DNA of 64,000 nt from Sphingomonas sp. LM7 (GTDB taxonomy: Bacteria; Pseudomonadota; Alphaproteobacteria; Sphingomonadales; Sphingomonadaceae): positions 558,001 to 622,000 of the forward strand of contig NZ_CP019511.1 in assembly GCF_002002925.1 (NCBI RefSeq), written 5' to 3'. The translations under genes were made by a program, and so were the position numbers. Shown piece by piece: positions 35,697 through 44,466 of this stretch. Under the pieces are notes generated by a model, which did not search any database, was not told the origin of the DNA, and was given only the letters and a program-made list of their open reading frames with translations. Each line of letters opens with the position of its first letter. The stretch's first letter is position 1.

Positions 35697-36893
35697 ATGA
35701 ACTTCGGCATCGATCGGCTGCTGGCCGACCCTGAACTGCGCAAGCCCCTCGATGGCAAGCGTATCGCGCTGCTCGCGCATCCGGCCTCGGTCACCGCGGA
35801 CCTTACCCATTCGCTCGACGCGCTAGTGGCGAGCGGGCTCAATGTCTCGGCGGTGTTTGGTCCTCAGCACGGCGTGCGCGGCGACCTGCAGGACAATATG
35901 ATGGAGTCGCCGGATTATACCGACCCGACCTATGGCATGCCCGTATTCAGCCTGTACGGTGAAGTGCGGCGCCCGACCGGACAGTCGATGGGGACGTTCG
36001 ACGTCATGCTGGTCGATCTGCAGGACGTCGGCTGCCGGATCTACACCTTCGTGACGACATTGCTCTACGTGCTCGAGGCCGCGGCTGAGCATGGCAAGGC
36101 GGTTTGGGTGCTCGACCGGCCCAACCCGGCCGGGCGCCCGGTGGAGGGGCTGACCCTATTGCCGGGCTGGGAGAGCTTCGTCGGGGCAGGGCCGATGCCG
36201 ATGCGGCACGGCATGACGCTGGGCGAGATGGGCAAGTGGTTCATCGATCACTTCAAGCTCGACGTCGACTATCGCGTGATCGCGATGGACGGCTGGCAGC
36301 CCGAGGACGCGCCGGGCTTTGGCTGGCCCCCCGAGCGCGTCTGGATTAATCCCAGCCCCAACGCCGCCAACGTCAACATGGCGCGCGCCTATGCGGGCAC
36401 CGTGATGCTGGAGGGCACGACCTTGTCCGAGGGGCGAGGCACCACGCGGCCGCTCGAGCTGTTCGGGGCGCCCGACATCGACGCCAAGGCAGTGATCGCC
36501 GAGATGCGCCGGCTCGCGCCCGAATGGCTGGAAGGCGTCACGCTGCGGGAGATCTGGTTCCAGCCGACCTTCCACAAGCATGTCGGCCAGCTGTGCTCGG
36601 GCGTGTTCGTCCATGCCGAGGGGGCGGGCTATTATCATGCGGCGTTTCAGCCCTGGCGCGTGCAGGCGCTGGGTTTCAAGGCGATCCGCAGCCTCGCTTC
36701 CGAATACGATCTATGGCGCGATTTCCCGTATGAATATGTGTTCGACAAGCTCGCGATCGACGTGATCAATGGCGGTCCCGGCTTGCGCGAATGGGTCGAT
36801 GATGCCGGCGCGGTCGCAGGCGACCTGGATGCGCTGACAGTGCCGGACGAGAGCGCCTGGCTCGAGACCCGCCGGCCATACCTGCTATATTGA
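35697..36893 (+). CDS. DUF1343 / NamZ-type exo-beta-N-acetylmuramidase
   Basis: 398 aa from ATG 35697. Family motifs VFGPQHGVRGDLQDNM, DLQDVGCRIYTF, VWVLDRPNPAGR and EGTTLSEGRGTT are intact. NamZ proteins remove terminal N-acetylmuramic acid from peptidoglycan fragments. No signal peptide, so it would act in the cytoplasm or be exported by another route. A TTG at 36890 overlapping its stop begins the next gene. Confidence 0.85.
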   Translation: MNFGIDRLLADPELRKPLDGKRIALLAHPASVTADLTHSLDALVASGLNVSAVFGPQHGVRGDLQDNMMESPDYTDPTYGMPVFSLYGEVRRPTGQSMGTFDVMLVDLQDVGCRIYTFVTTLLYVLEAAAEHGKAVWVLDRPNPAGRPVEGLTLLPGWESFVGAGPMPMRHGMTLGEMGKWFIDHFKLDVDYRVIAMDGWQPEDAPGFGWPPERVWINPSPNAANVNMARAYAGTVMLEGTTLSEGRGTTRPLELFGAPDIDAKAVIAEMRRLAPEWLEGVTLREIWFQPTFHKHVGQLCSGVFVHAEGAGYYHAAFQPWRVQALGFKAIRSLASEYDLWRDFPYEYVFDKLAIDVINGGPGLREWVDDAGAVAGDLDALTVPDESAWLETRRPYLLY

Positions 36894-38128
36894 GTGCCCG
36901 CCGCTTCGGGGAGCAATTGCCTAGTCCCGACGAACCGCTTAACGACCCGAACATGCTGGCGGGGCTGATTTTTGCAATCGAAGAGGCGAGCGACCGTCCG
37001 GGGACGCTCGTCGCGACGCTTCCATTCGGCGGCATGACGCTGCTCGAATACCAGGTTCGGCTGTTGGCCGGGGCGGGCGCCGAACAGGTGCTGGTGGCAG
37101 TCGGGAAGATGACGCCCGCACTGCTCGCCGCGGTCAACCGCGCGGGACGGCGCGACGTCAGCGTCGAGATCGTGCGCTCGGCCGAGGAAGCTGCCGAGAA
37201 GATGCACGAGGATTCGCGCGTGCTGGTGATGGCCGACGGGCTGGTAACCACCGATCCGGTGATGGACCGGATGGGGCATGAAGGCCCCGAGGCGCTGCTC
37301 GTCACCGACGATGCCGGATCGCCCGCCGCGATCGAACGGCTCGACATGCGCGATTGCTGGGCGGGCGTCGCACGTATCTCCGTCAGCCAGCTCGGCCAGA
37401 TCGCGCAGATGCCCGAGGATTATGATTTCCAGTCGGCGCTGCTGCGCGTCGCGGCGCAATCGGGCGCCGAGCATGTGCCGCTCACGTCCAGCTGGTTGCG
37501 CAGCGGCCATGCTGTCGAGCACAGCGCCGAGGGTCTGGCGGCGCGCAACACCGGCGTGCTCGCGGCGCTGACCGAGCGCCGGGTCGATTGGGCCGATCGC
37601 TGGGTGTTCACTCGAATCGCGCGGATGGCGCTGCCCGAACTTGTTTCGCGCAACGTTCCCGCCTGGGGGCTGATCGGCGGCGGAAGCTTGCTTGGCCTGC
37701 TTTCGGTAACGGCGATCGGCCTGGACTGGGAGGGCACCGGCCTGATCGTGTCACTGCTGTCGGCCGCCACGCTGGCCACCAGCGGAGCGATGGCGGCGCT
37801 GCGCGGAGAGGAGCGCCGCGCCCGCGGAATCGAATGGGCATTGCTGGCCTTGTTCGGCGGAGTCGGGCTGGGATGCGGCTGGATGGAGCGCGTACGGCTC
37901 GACACGACAACGCCGCTGGTGCTGGCCGTGGTAGCGCTAATCGCCCAGCTGCTGGTCGAGCGCGCGCCCTCGCGCCATCGCCGTTGGTGGGCAAGCCCAT
38001 CGGCGCATCTGCTGCTGTTGACGCCTTTCGCGCTCGCCGGGCTGGTCCAGTTCGGGCTCGGCGCCACGGCCGCATATGCGTTCCTGACGCTGGCCGCCGC
38101 AGTTGAGGGCACGCGCGAAAAAGCTTAG
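36890..38128 (+). CDS. Membrane protein with N-terminal nucleotidyltransferase-like domain
   Basis: 412 aa if the TTG at 36890 (overlapping the NamZ stop) is the start; ATG 36953 is an alternative. Residues ~25-200 have the look of a nucleotidyltransferase fold (MLAGLIFAIEEASDRPGTLV, PFGGMTLLEYQVRLL, VLVMADGLVTTDP), and five or six hydrophobic helices follow (~250-410). I do not recognise the family. The N-terminal glycine-rich loop of true MobA/GlmU enzymes is not clear. Coupling to NamZ suggests an envelope or cell-wall role, but that is inference. Confidence 0.65.
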   Translation: MSARRFGEQLPSPDEPLNDPNMLAGLIFAIEEASDRPGTLVATLPFGGMTLLEYQVRLLAGAGAEQVLVAVGKMTPALLAAVNRAGRRDVSVEIVRSAEEAAEKMHEDSRVLVMADGLVTTDPVMDRMGHEGPEALLVTDDAGSPAAIERLDMRDCWAGVARISVSQLGQIAQMPEDYDFQSALLRVAAQSGAEHVPLTSSWLRSGHAVEHSAEGLAARNTGVLAALTERRVDWADRWVFTRIARMALPELVSRNVPAWGLIGGGSLLGLLSVTAIGLDWEGTGLIVSLLSAATLATSGAMAALRGEERRARGIEWALLALFGGVGLGCGWMERVRLDTTTPLVLAVVALIAQLLVERAPSRHRRWWASPSAHLLLLTPFALAGLVQFGLGATAAYAFLTLAAAVEGTREKA

Positions 38129-38163
38129 CTTCGCTTTAATCACATTCCGCTAGTCAGAGGTCG

Positions 38164-39282
38164 ATGTCGGATAACCCCGTCGACATAACCACAGGCGCTA
38201 CCGATAGCGCTAACCGGCTGCTCGCGCGTGCGGCGGCTGCGGACACGCGTGCCCATAGCGGGCTCGCGGTGGCGATCGACGACTTCTTCCTTTCCGACGC
38301 GGCGCGGCTCGACGAGCGCACCCGTGTTTCGCTGGCCTTGCTGCTCCGCGCACTGATCGAGGCCGTGGAGGCCGAGCTCCGCGAGCATGGCGCACGGCTG
38401 CTGAGCGCGCGTGGGGAGGCCCGGCTCGCGGCGGCGATCCTGCGGACCGAGGCGCCGGTATTCGAGCGGCTGTTCGGTTCGGGCGTGCTTCGCGACGATG
38501 CGCTGATGGCCGAACTGATCGCCCGCGTTCGCCAGGACGCGCTCGCGGCGGCTCTGCCGATGAACGCGCCCGACGATCCCGAGCGACCGAGCCTGGTCAA
38601 CCGATTCGTGCAGCATCCCGATCGTGCGCTCGCCAGCGGGGCGATGTCGGTATTGATCGCCGAAAGCCGACGGCGCGGGGGTCCCGATGTGGGACAGCTG
38701 ACCCAGACCGATTTGCCCGCCGAGTTGCACCACCGCCTCGTCTGGTGGGTGGCGGCGGCACTGCGCGAGCGCATCGGCAGCGCCGCCGATGGCGCCCTGC
38801 CGGTGCTCGACCGTGCGCTTTCCGACGCGGCACAGCACAGCCTGGGTACGTATGATGAGGGCGACCGGCTGGAAGCGGCGGCGATGCGTTTCGCTGCTGC
38901 GATCGATGCCCAGCCAGACGAACTTCCGCAGTTGCTGGTCGAAGCGCTGGGCGACCAGCGCATCGTGCTGTTCATCGCGCTGATCGCCCATGCGCTGGGC
39001 GTGTCCTATGCGCTCGCTCGCGAAATCATCCTCGATTCGGTGGCCGACCGGCTGTGGCTGGCGCTGCGCGCGCTCGATCTTGGCCGCGAGCGCGTCGCGC
39101 AGATCGGCTTTGCACTGTGCGAGGCCGATCCGCGGCGCGACGTCGAGCAGTTCGCCGACATGCTCGAAGCGATCCTCGCCATTCCGGCTGCCGATGCGCG
39201 TGAGGCAATCGCGCCGCTGCGGCTGGATCCCGATTATCGCGCGGCCGTGCAGGCGCTCGCTCACGCGGAGAAAGCGGCATGA
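38164..39282 (+). CDS. DUF2336 domain protein
   Basis: 372 aa, all alpha helical and Ala/Leu/Arg-rich, HEAT-like. The N-terminal part (LDERTRVSLALLLRALIEAV) and the central LVNRFVQHPDRALA stretch match DUF2336, an alphaproteobacterial family of unknown function. GAGG lies just before the ATG. The stop overlaps the following kinase-like gene (ATGA), so the two are probably made and may act as a pair. Confidence 0.8.
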   Translation: MSDNPVDITTGATDSANRLLARAAAADTRAHSGLAVAIDDFFLSDAARLDERTRVSLALLLRALIEAVEAELREHGARLLSARGEARLAAAILRTEAPVFERLFGSGVLRDDALMAELIARVRQDALAAALPMNAPDDPERPSLVNRFVQHPDRALASGAMSVLIAESRRRGGPDVGQLTQTDLPAELHHRLVWWVAAALRERIGSAADGALPVLDRALSDAAQHSLGTYDEGDRLEAAAMRFAAAIDAQPDELPQLLVEALGDQRIVLFIALIAHALGVSYALAREIILDSVADRLWLALRALDLGRERVAQIGFALCEADPRRDVEQFADMLEAILAIPAADAREAIAPLRLDPDYRAAVQALAHAEKAA

Positions 39283-40676
39283 ACGCGATCGATCGCTCGA
39301 TCCCCGTCGCAGCCGGGCGGCTGGACCGTGAGGGACGGCTGATCGACGCCGAGGCGCGGCTTTCCGAGCTCAACCACCGCGCCGGCGGCGCACCCGGCGC
39401 ACCCCTTGCCGTGCCGCAGATCGCGGCGCTCGCGCGGCTCTCGCAGCGGTTGGGCATCGCCATCTCGCGCAATGTCGTCGCGGCGGACGGCGAGGAAGAT
39501 CTCGACCTGTGGGTCCGCGCCGAGCCCGAGGACGGCGGCGTGCGCCTGGAAGTAAGCGGATGGCGCCAGCGCCCCGCCTGGCGCGCCACCGCCAGCGAAT
39601 TCGAGCGCGAAGGCGACTTCGTCCGCTCGGCCGCCGACTGGCTGTGGGAAACCGACGCATCTTTGCGCATTACCTTCCTCTCGATCGAGGCGGGCACGCG
39701 TTACGGCTTCGATTCTGGTTCGATGCTGGGACAGCCGCTCACTCGTCTTTTCCGGCTCGAACAGGACGAGGCCGGCAATCTGCCGATCCTCGACGCGGTG
39801 GCGGGGCAGGCGCAGTTCGACGGGCAAAAGGCCGAGCTTCGCGATACCGGGCGGATGGTGCGGCTGGCGGCGACGCCGCGCAGCGATCCCGGCGGGCGTT
39901 TTGCCGGATTTGTCGGCGCGGCGCACATGCTCGACGCGCCACTGCCGTCGGAACCGGGGCCCGACACACCGCTGCCGGCACCGGCGGCGTCGTTCGGGGG
40001 ATTTCCCGATTCGTTCAGCCAGCGGCTCGATCGCGCGTTGCGCGGTCCGCTGGGCAAGATCATCGCCAATGCCGACAGCATCAGCGCGCAGCTGGAAGGG
40101 CCGCTCAAGCCCGACTATGCCGAATATGCCAGCGACATTGCCAATGCCGGGCGGCATCTGCTCGGGCTGGTCGAAGATCTGGTCGATCTGCAGGCGATCG
40201 AGCGCGAGGATTTTGCGATTTCACTCGAACCGATCGATCTCGCCGATGTCGCGCGACGTGCTTCGGGGCTTCTCGGGGTGCGTGCGGCGCAGTCGGACGT
40301 GCGGATCGACAAGCCTGCACTCGACGAGGCGCTGCCGGTCACCGGCGAATTCCGCCGTGCGTTGCAGGTGCTGGTCAACCTTATCGGTAACGCAGTGCGC
40401 TATTCGCCGCCGGGTTCGCAGGTCTGGATCCGGCTCGAGCGCGACGGCAATCGGGCGTGCGTAATCGTGGCGGACCAAGGCAAGGGCATCGCGGCGGAGG
40501 ACCAAGTCAGGATCTTCGAGAAATTCGGCCGCGTCGACGACAGCGAACCGGGCGGCAGCGGCCTAGGCCTCTATATCGCGCGGCGGCTGGCGCGGGCGAT
40601 GGGCGGCGACCTGACGGTCGATAGCGCGCCCGGCATGGGCGCACGCTTCGTATTCTCGCTCCCCTGGCGGGGGTGA
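39279..40676 (+). CDS. PAS-containing histidine kinase homologue lacking the H-box histidine
   Basis: 465 aa, no membrane segment. A PAS-like domain is at ~112-220. The dimerization region ends in DRALRGPLGKII (251-262), where the usual HELRTPL becomes RALRGPL, so the phospho-accepting His is R252 here. The catalytic domain is intact: N-box N367/N371 (NLIGNAVRYSP), G1 D399-G401 (DQGKGI) and G2 (GGSGLGLYIA, 425-434). Without the His it cannot autophosphorylate in the normal way; it may regulate a partner or phosphorylate elsewhere. Coupled to DUF2336 by 4 bases. Confidence 0.85.
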   Translation: MNAIDRSIPVAAGRLDREGRLIDAEARLSELNHRAGGAPGAPLAVPQIAALARLSQRLGIAISRNVVAADGEEDLDLWVRAEPEDGGVRLEVSGWRQRPAWRATASEFEREGDFVRSAADWLWETDASLRITFLSIEAGTRYGFDSGSMLGQPLTRLFRLEQDEAGNLPILDAVAGQAQFDGQKAELRDTGRMVRLAATPRSDPGGRFAGFVGAAHMLDAPLPSEPGPDTPLPAPAASFGGFPDSFSQRLDRALRGPLGKIIANADSISAQLEGPLKPDYAEYASDIANAGRHLLGLVEDLVDLQAIEREDFAISLEPIDLADVARRASGLLGVRAAQSDVRIDKPALDEALPVTGEFRRALQVLVNLIGNAVRYSPPGSQVWIRLERDGNRACVIVADQGKGIAAEDQVRIFEKFGRVDDSEPGGSGLGLYIARRLARAMGGDLTVDSAPGMGARFVFSLPWRG

Positions 40677-40680
40677 GCGA

Positions 40681-40706
40681 GGCGCCCGCCGCGTTCGGCA
40701 GGCGCC
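40681..40706. terminator. Strong GC hairpin between two convergent genes
   Basis: GGCGCCCGCC (40681-40690) pairs with GGCAGGCGCC (40697-40706) around a 6-base loop. It lies just after the kinase-like gene and before the 3' end of the basic secreted protein. No T run follows, so a terminator role is uncertain. Confidence 0.4.
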
Positions 40707-40716
40707 CCGTCCTTCG

Positions 40717-41025
40717 TTAGCGGCGGCGGCAGACGGTCACGCGATCACCGCGACGCCACTCATTCCAGCATACCCGACGGTGATTGTTCCGGTAGCCACG
40801 GTTCCGATTATAGTTGCGGCCGCGGTCCCAGCGGTTGCGGTCGCCACGATAGCGACGGTCATCGCGATACCGTCGGTCGTCGCGATAGCCATAGCCGTAG
40901 CCATAATCCTGCACGGCGGCGCTGGCGGCGATCAGGGTGACGGGCGCGGCATTGGCGACGGGGGCAGTGCCGGCGACGCCAGTAAGCGCGAGTGCGGCGG
41001 CGGCGATGATCTTAGCAATCTTCAT
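40717..41025 (-). CDS. Small secreted Arg/Tyr-rich protein
   Basis: 102 aa from ATG 41025, with GAGAGGAGAG before it. Signal peptide MKIAKIIAAAALALTGVAGT with a cleavage-like ANAA. The mature part has repeated short motifs (YRDDRRYRDDRRYRGDRNRW) and is strongly basic, ending CWNEWRRGDRVTVCRRR with two cysteines. Such small RDDRR-rich proteins are common in alphaproteobacteria; no function known. Divergent from the LysR regulator. Confidence 0.8.
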   Translation of the reverse strand: MKIAKIIAAAALALTGVAGTAPVANAAPVTLIAASAAVQDYGYGYGYRDDRRYRDDRRYRGDRNRWDRGRNYNRNRGYRNNHRRVCWNEWRRGDRVTVCRRR

Positions 41026-41175
41026 TTTGCTCTCCTCTCGTTTCTCTGCGGAGTAAGGCAAGAATAGGAACGCCAAGGCTTCGCTATGCTGAATCGGTTT
41101 GTAGTCTCCGGTACAGATTCGGCGGTTTCCCGCGGTACGCTGGCCCGAAGCATTAGATGCGCTTATGGCTTTGCG

Positions 41176-42036
41176 ATGGTCCGCCCACATTTGCCGCTGA
41201 ATGCCCTGCGCGCGTTCGAGGCGTCGGCGCGGCATCTCTCCTTTACCCGGGCGGCGATCGAACTCTGCGTCACCCAGGCGGCGATCAGCCATCAGGTGAA
41301 GGCGCTCGAGACCCGGCTTGGCGTACAGCTGTTTCGCCGGCTGCCGCGGGGATTGGCGCTCACCGATGAAGGCATTGCGCTCCAGCCGACGCTGGCCGAG
41401 AGTTTCGACCGTATGGCCGAGCTCGTCGAGGGCATTGCCAACGGCGAGGCGACGCAGCTGCTGTCGGTGGCGGCGGTGGGCAGCTTCGCCACCGGCTGGC
41501 TGCTGCCGCGGCTGCCGGTGTTCCGCACGGCGCACCCGCGCGTGGACCTGCGGCTGTTCACCAACAACAACCGAGTCGATCTGGCGGGCGAGGGACTCGA
41601 TTACGCAATCCGCTTCGGCGACGGCGCCTGGCACGCGACTCAGGCACTGCCGCTGATCGAGGCGCCGCTGACGCCGCTCTGCACCCCCGCAATGGCGCGT
41701 GCGCTGAGCGAACCCGGAGATCTGGCCGGGGTGCCTTTGCTGCGCTCGTACCGCGCTGATGAATGGCAGCGCTGGTTCGACGCCGCCGGGGTGGCGCCAC
41801 CGCCGCTGCGGGGACCGGTTTTCGATTCGTCGCTGGCAATGGCCGAGGCTGCGATGCAGGGAGTGGGGGTCGCGCTGGCGCCGCCATCCATGCTGGGCCG
41901 GGCGATCGACGGCGGATCGCTGGTGCGGCCATTCGCGCTTGAAGTGTCGATCGGGCGCTATTGGCTGACCTGGCTCAAGTCGCGCGTGCCGAGCCCGGCG
42001 ATGATTGCGTTTCGCGAGTGGATCGCCGGCGCCTGA
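41176..42036 (+). CDS. LysR-family regulator, AmpR/GcvA subgroup
   Basis: 286 aa from ATG 41176; frames starting at 41086 are not supported. The DNA-binding domain PLNALRAFEASARHLSFTRA...TQAAISHQVKALE is the AmpR/GcvA type. The effector domain (SPxxCTPA... DSSLAMAEAAMQGVGVALAP) is complete. AmpR regulates beta-lactamase genes from a divergent position; here the divergent gene is the basic secreted protein, and no beta-lactamase is in the window. The target is therefore unknown, so no symbol is given. Confidence 0.85.
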   Translation: MVRPHLPLNALRAFEASARHLSFTRAAIELCVTQAAISHQVKALETRLGVQLFRRLPRGLALTDEGIALQPTLAESFDRMAELVEGIANGEATQLLSVAAVGSFATGWLLPRLPVFRTAHPRVDLRLFTNNNRVDLAGEGLDYAIRFGDGAWHATQALPLIEAPLTPLCTPAMARALSEPGDLAGVPLLRSYRADEWQRWFDAAGVAPPPLRGPVFDSSLAMAEAAMQGVGVALAPPSMLGRAIDGGSLVRPFALEVSIGRYWLTWLKSRVPSPAMIAFREWIAGA

Positions 42037-42039
42037 CGT

Positions 42040-43083
42040 TCAGTCGAGCCATTCGCGCACGGCGATGAGCAGCGCCGTCATGATTACCGGACCGACGAAC
42101 AGGCCGACCAGTCCCATGCTCGCGACGCCGCCGAAAATGCCAATCAGCGCGAGCAGGAAGGGGAGCTGGACGCGGCTGCCGATCAGCGCCGGCTGGACGA
42201 TATTGTCGCCGACCACCATCACCGCCGCGCCATAGACGAAGAGCAATGCAGCGGCGACCGGCGCGCCGGCCAGCACCAGCACGACACTGGCGAGACTGAA
42301 GGCGAACCAAGCGCCGAACGGCAGCATCGCGAAGGCCGCGGTCATCAGCGCGAAGAGCACGGGACGAGGAACGCCGGCGACCGCGTAGCCGATGCCGATC
42401 AGCGCACCCTCGGCAAGCGCCACGAAGACCGTGCCGACCACGGTGACGCGGACGGCGTCGACCATGCGTTCGGCAAAGGCCTCGCCACCGTGACCGACGC
42501 TATGGGCGATGAAGCGCATGCCACGGGCGCCCAGCGAAGCGCCGCGGTGGAGCAGAGTGAACAATGCGACGAGAGTCACGAAGAGCAGCAGCGTGCCCTG
42601 CGCCATTGCTAGCGCGGCGCTCTTGATCCAGTTGAGGATGGTGACGGCGTCGAGCTGGGTAAGAAGCTGGTCCGAGGCGGCGGGGGTGGCGAGATATTGC
42701 TGCCAAAGTGCGTGCAGCCGCGAACCCGCCAGTGGAACGTCCGCCAGCCAGGGCGGCGGCTGGACACCATGCGCCCGCGCCTGTTGCAGCCAGGCCGTCG
42801 CCACGCCGCTTTCCTGCACGGCTTCGAGCGCGGCAACGACGAGCGGAAGCATCAGGATAAGGCCGGTCGCGGCAGTGAGGCCCAGCGCAGCCCATGCCGG
42901 AGGCTCGCCGCGTGCATTGGGGCGCATGCCGCGCAACAGCGGCCATAACGCTATCGCGAGGACAAGCGCCCAAAGCAGCGACGTCAGGAATTCGCGGGCG
43001 ATCCAGACGGCGAGCGCGAGCGCGGCGAGCGCGATCCACTTGCGGCGCCGCTGGCCCGCGCGGGTGACGCTTCGATCGGCCAT
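42040..43083 (-). CDS. AI-2E family membrane permease
   Basis: 347 aa with seven to eight hydrophobic helices and the family pattern (SLLWALVLAIALWPLLRGMR near the N-terminus; PRPVLFALMTAAFAMLPFGAWF and VGDNIVQPALIGSRVQLPF near the C-terminus). Members export varied molecules (AI-2 in some, Na+ or others in more); the cargo here is unknown. It ends 3 bp from the LysR gene on the opposite strand. Confidence 0.88.
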   Translation of the reverse strand: MADRSVTRAGQRRRKWIALAALALAVWIAREFLTSLLWALVLAIALWPLLRGMRPNARGEPPAWAALGLTAATGLILMLPLVVAALEAVQESGVATAWLQQARAHGVQPPPWLADVPLAGSRLHALWQQYLATPAASDQLLTQLDAVTILNWIKSAALAMAQGTLLLFVTLVALFTLLHRGASLGARGMRFIAHSVGHGGEAFAERMVDAVRVTVVGTVFVALAEGALIGIGYAVAGVPRPVLFALMTAAFAMLPFGAWFAFSLASVVLVLAGAPVAAALLFVYGAAVMVVGDNIVQPALIGSRVQLPFLLALIGIFGGVASMGLVGLFVGPVIMTALLIAVREWLD

Positions 43084-43156
43084 CGCTTCGCCTGCCTTTC
43101 TGGAAGCGTAACGATCTGGGCAGCCGAAAGCTGCGTCAGCCCGCGGAGGCGCGGGT

Positions 43157-44440
43157 TCAGCGCTTGTCGACGGAGACGTAATCGCGCTGGGTGGGGCCGG
43201 TGTAAAGCTGGCGCGGACGGCCGATCTTCTGCTCCGGATCCGAAATCATCTCGTTCCACTGTGCAACCCAACCGACGGTGCGGGCGAGCGCGAACAGTGC
43301 AGTGAACATCGTCGTCGGGAAGCCGATCGCCGACAGGATCACGCCCGAATAGAAATCGACGTTCGGAAACAGCTTCTTCTCGATGAAATACGGATCCTTG
43401 AGCGCCATTTCCTCGAGCTGGATCGCGACTTCGAACACCGGATCGGAGACGTTCAGCTCCTTGAACACTTCGCGTACGGTCTTCTGCATTACCGTCGCGC
43501 GCGGATCGTAGTTCTTGTAGACGCGGTGGCCGAAGCCCATCAGGCGGAACGGGTCGTTCTTGTCCTTGGCGCGCGCAATGAACTCGGGGATGCGCTCGGG
43601 GCGGCCGATCTCGTGGAGCATGTTGAGCGCGGCTTCGTTGGCGCCGCCATGCGCCGGGCCCCACAGGCAGGCGATACCCGCCGCGATGCACGCGAACGGG
43701 TTCGCGCCCGACGAGCCGGCGAGACGCACGGTCGAGGTCGAGGCGTTCTGCTCATGATCGGCGTGGAGGATGAAGATGCGATCGAGCGCGCGCTCGATCA
43801 CCGGGTTAACGACATATTCCTCGGCGGGGACGCCGAAAGTCATGCGCAGGAAGTTGCCGGTATAGGACAGGCTGTTGTCGGGATAGAGGAACGGTTGGCC
43901 GACGCTGTACTTGTACGCCATCGCCGCGATCGTCGGCATCTTGGCGATCAGCCGGTGCGACGCGATCATGCGCTGCTTGGGATCGGTGATGTCGGTCGAA
44001 TCGTGATAAAAGGCCGAGAGCGCGCCGGCGACGCCGCACATCACTGCCATTGGATGCGCATCGCGACGGAAGCCGCGGTAGAAGGTCGCGAGCTGCTCGT
44101 GCAGCATGGTGTGGCGGGTGATGGTGTTGTTGAACTTCTCGAGCTCGTCCGCGCTCGGCAGCTCGTGGTTCAGCAGCAGATAGGCGACTTCCATAAAGCT
44201 CGACTGCTCGGCGAGCTGGCCGATCGGATAGCCGCGGTGGAGCAGGACACCCTCGTCGCCGTCGATATAGGTCAGGCCCGATTCGCATGACGCCGTTGAA
44301 GTGAAGCCGGGATCGTAGGTAAACTTGCCCGTCTGGGCATAGAGCTTGCGGATATCGACGACATCCGGGCCGACGCTGCCCGTGAGGATCGGGTATTCGA
44401 CTTCCTTACCCGGAACCTGAAGCTTCGCGGTCTCGCTCAT
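43157..44440 (-). CDS. gltA: Type II citrate synthase
   Basis: 427 aa from ATG 44440. Active-site regions [32 protein letters not shown] and [13 protein letters not shown] are all intact. It condenses oxaloacetate with acetyl-CoA. The length and N-terminal regulatory domain match the large bacterial type. Downstream of gltX on the same strand. Confidence 0.97.
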   Translation of the reverse strand: MSETAKLQVPGKEVEYPILTGSVGPDVVDIRKLYAQTGKFTYDPGFTSTASCESGLTYIDGDEGVLLHRGYPIGQLAEQSSFMEVAYLLLNHELPSADELEKFNNTITRHTMLHEQLATFYRGFRRDAHPMAVMCGVAGALSAFYHDSTDITDPKQRMIASHRLIAKMPTIAAMAYKYSVGQPFLYPDNSLSYTGNFLRMTFGVPAEEYVVNPVIERALDRIFILHADHEQNASTSTVRLAGSSGANPFACIAAGIACLWGPAHGGANEAALNMLHEIGRPERIPEFIARAKDKNDPFRLMGFGHRVYKNYDPRATVMQKTVREVFKELNVSDPVFEVAIQLEEMALKDPYFIEKKLFPNVDFYSGVILSAIGFPTTMFTALFALARTVGWVAQWNEMISDPEQKIGRPRQLYTGPTQRDYVSVDKR

Positions 44441-44466
44441 AAACGTCGTCCTCACTCTGGCCCGGA

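Noticed and set aside
40780..40910. Tandem repeats of CGATAGCGACGGTC type
   Set aside because: They encode the Arg/Tyr/Asp repeats of the small secreted protein and are irregular; not a CRISPR array or independent repeat.
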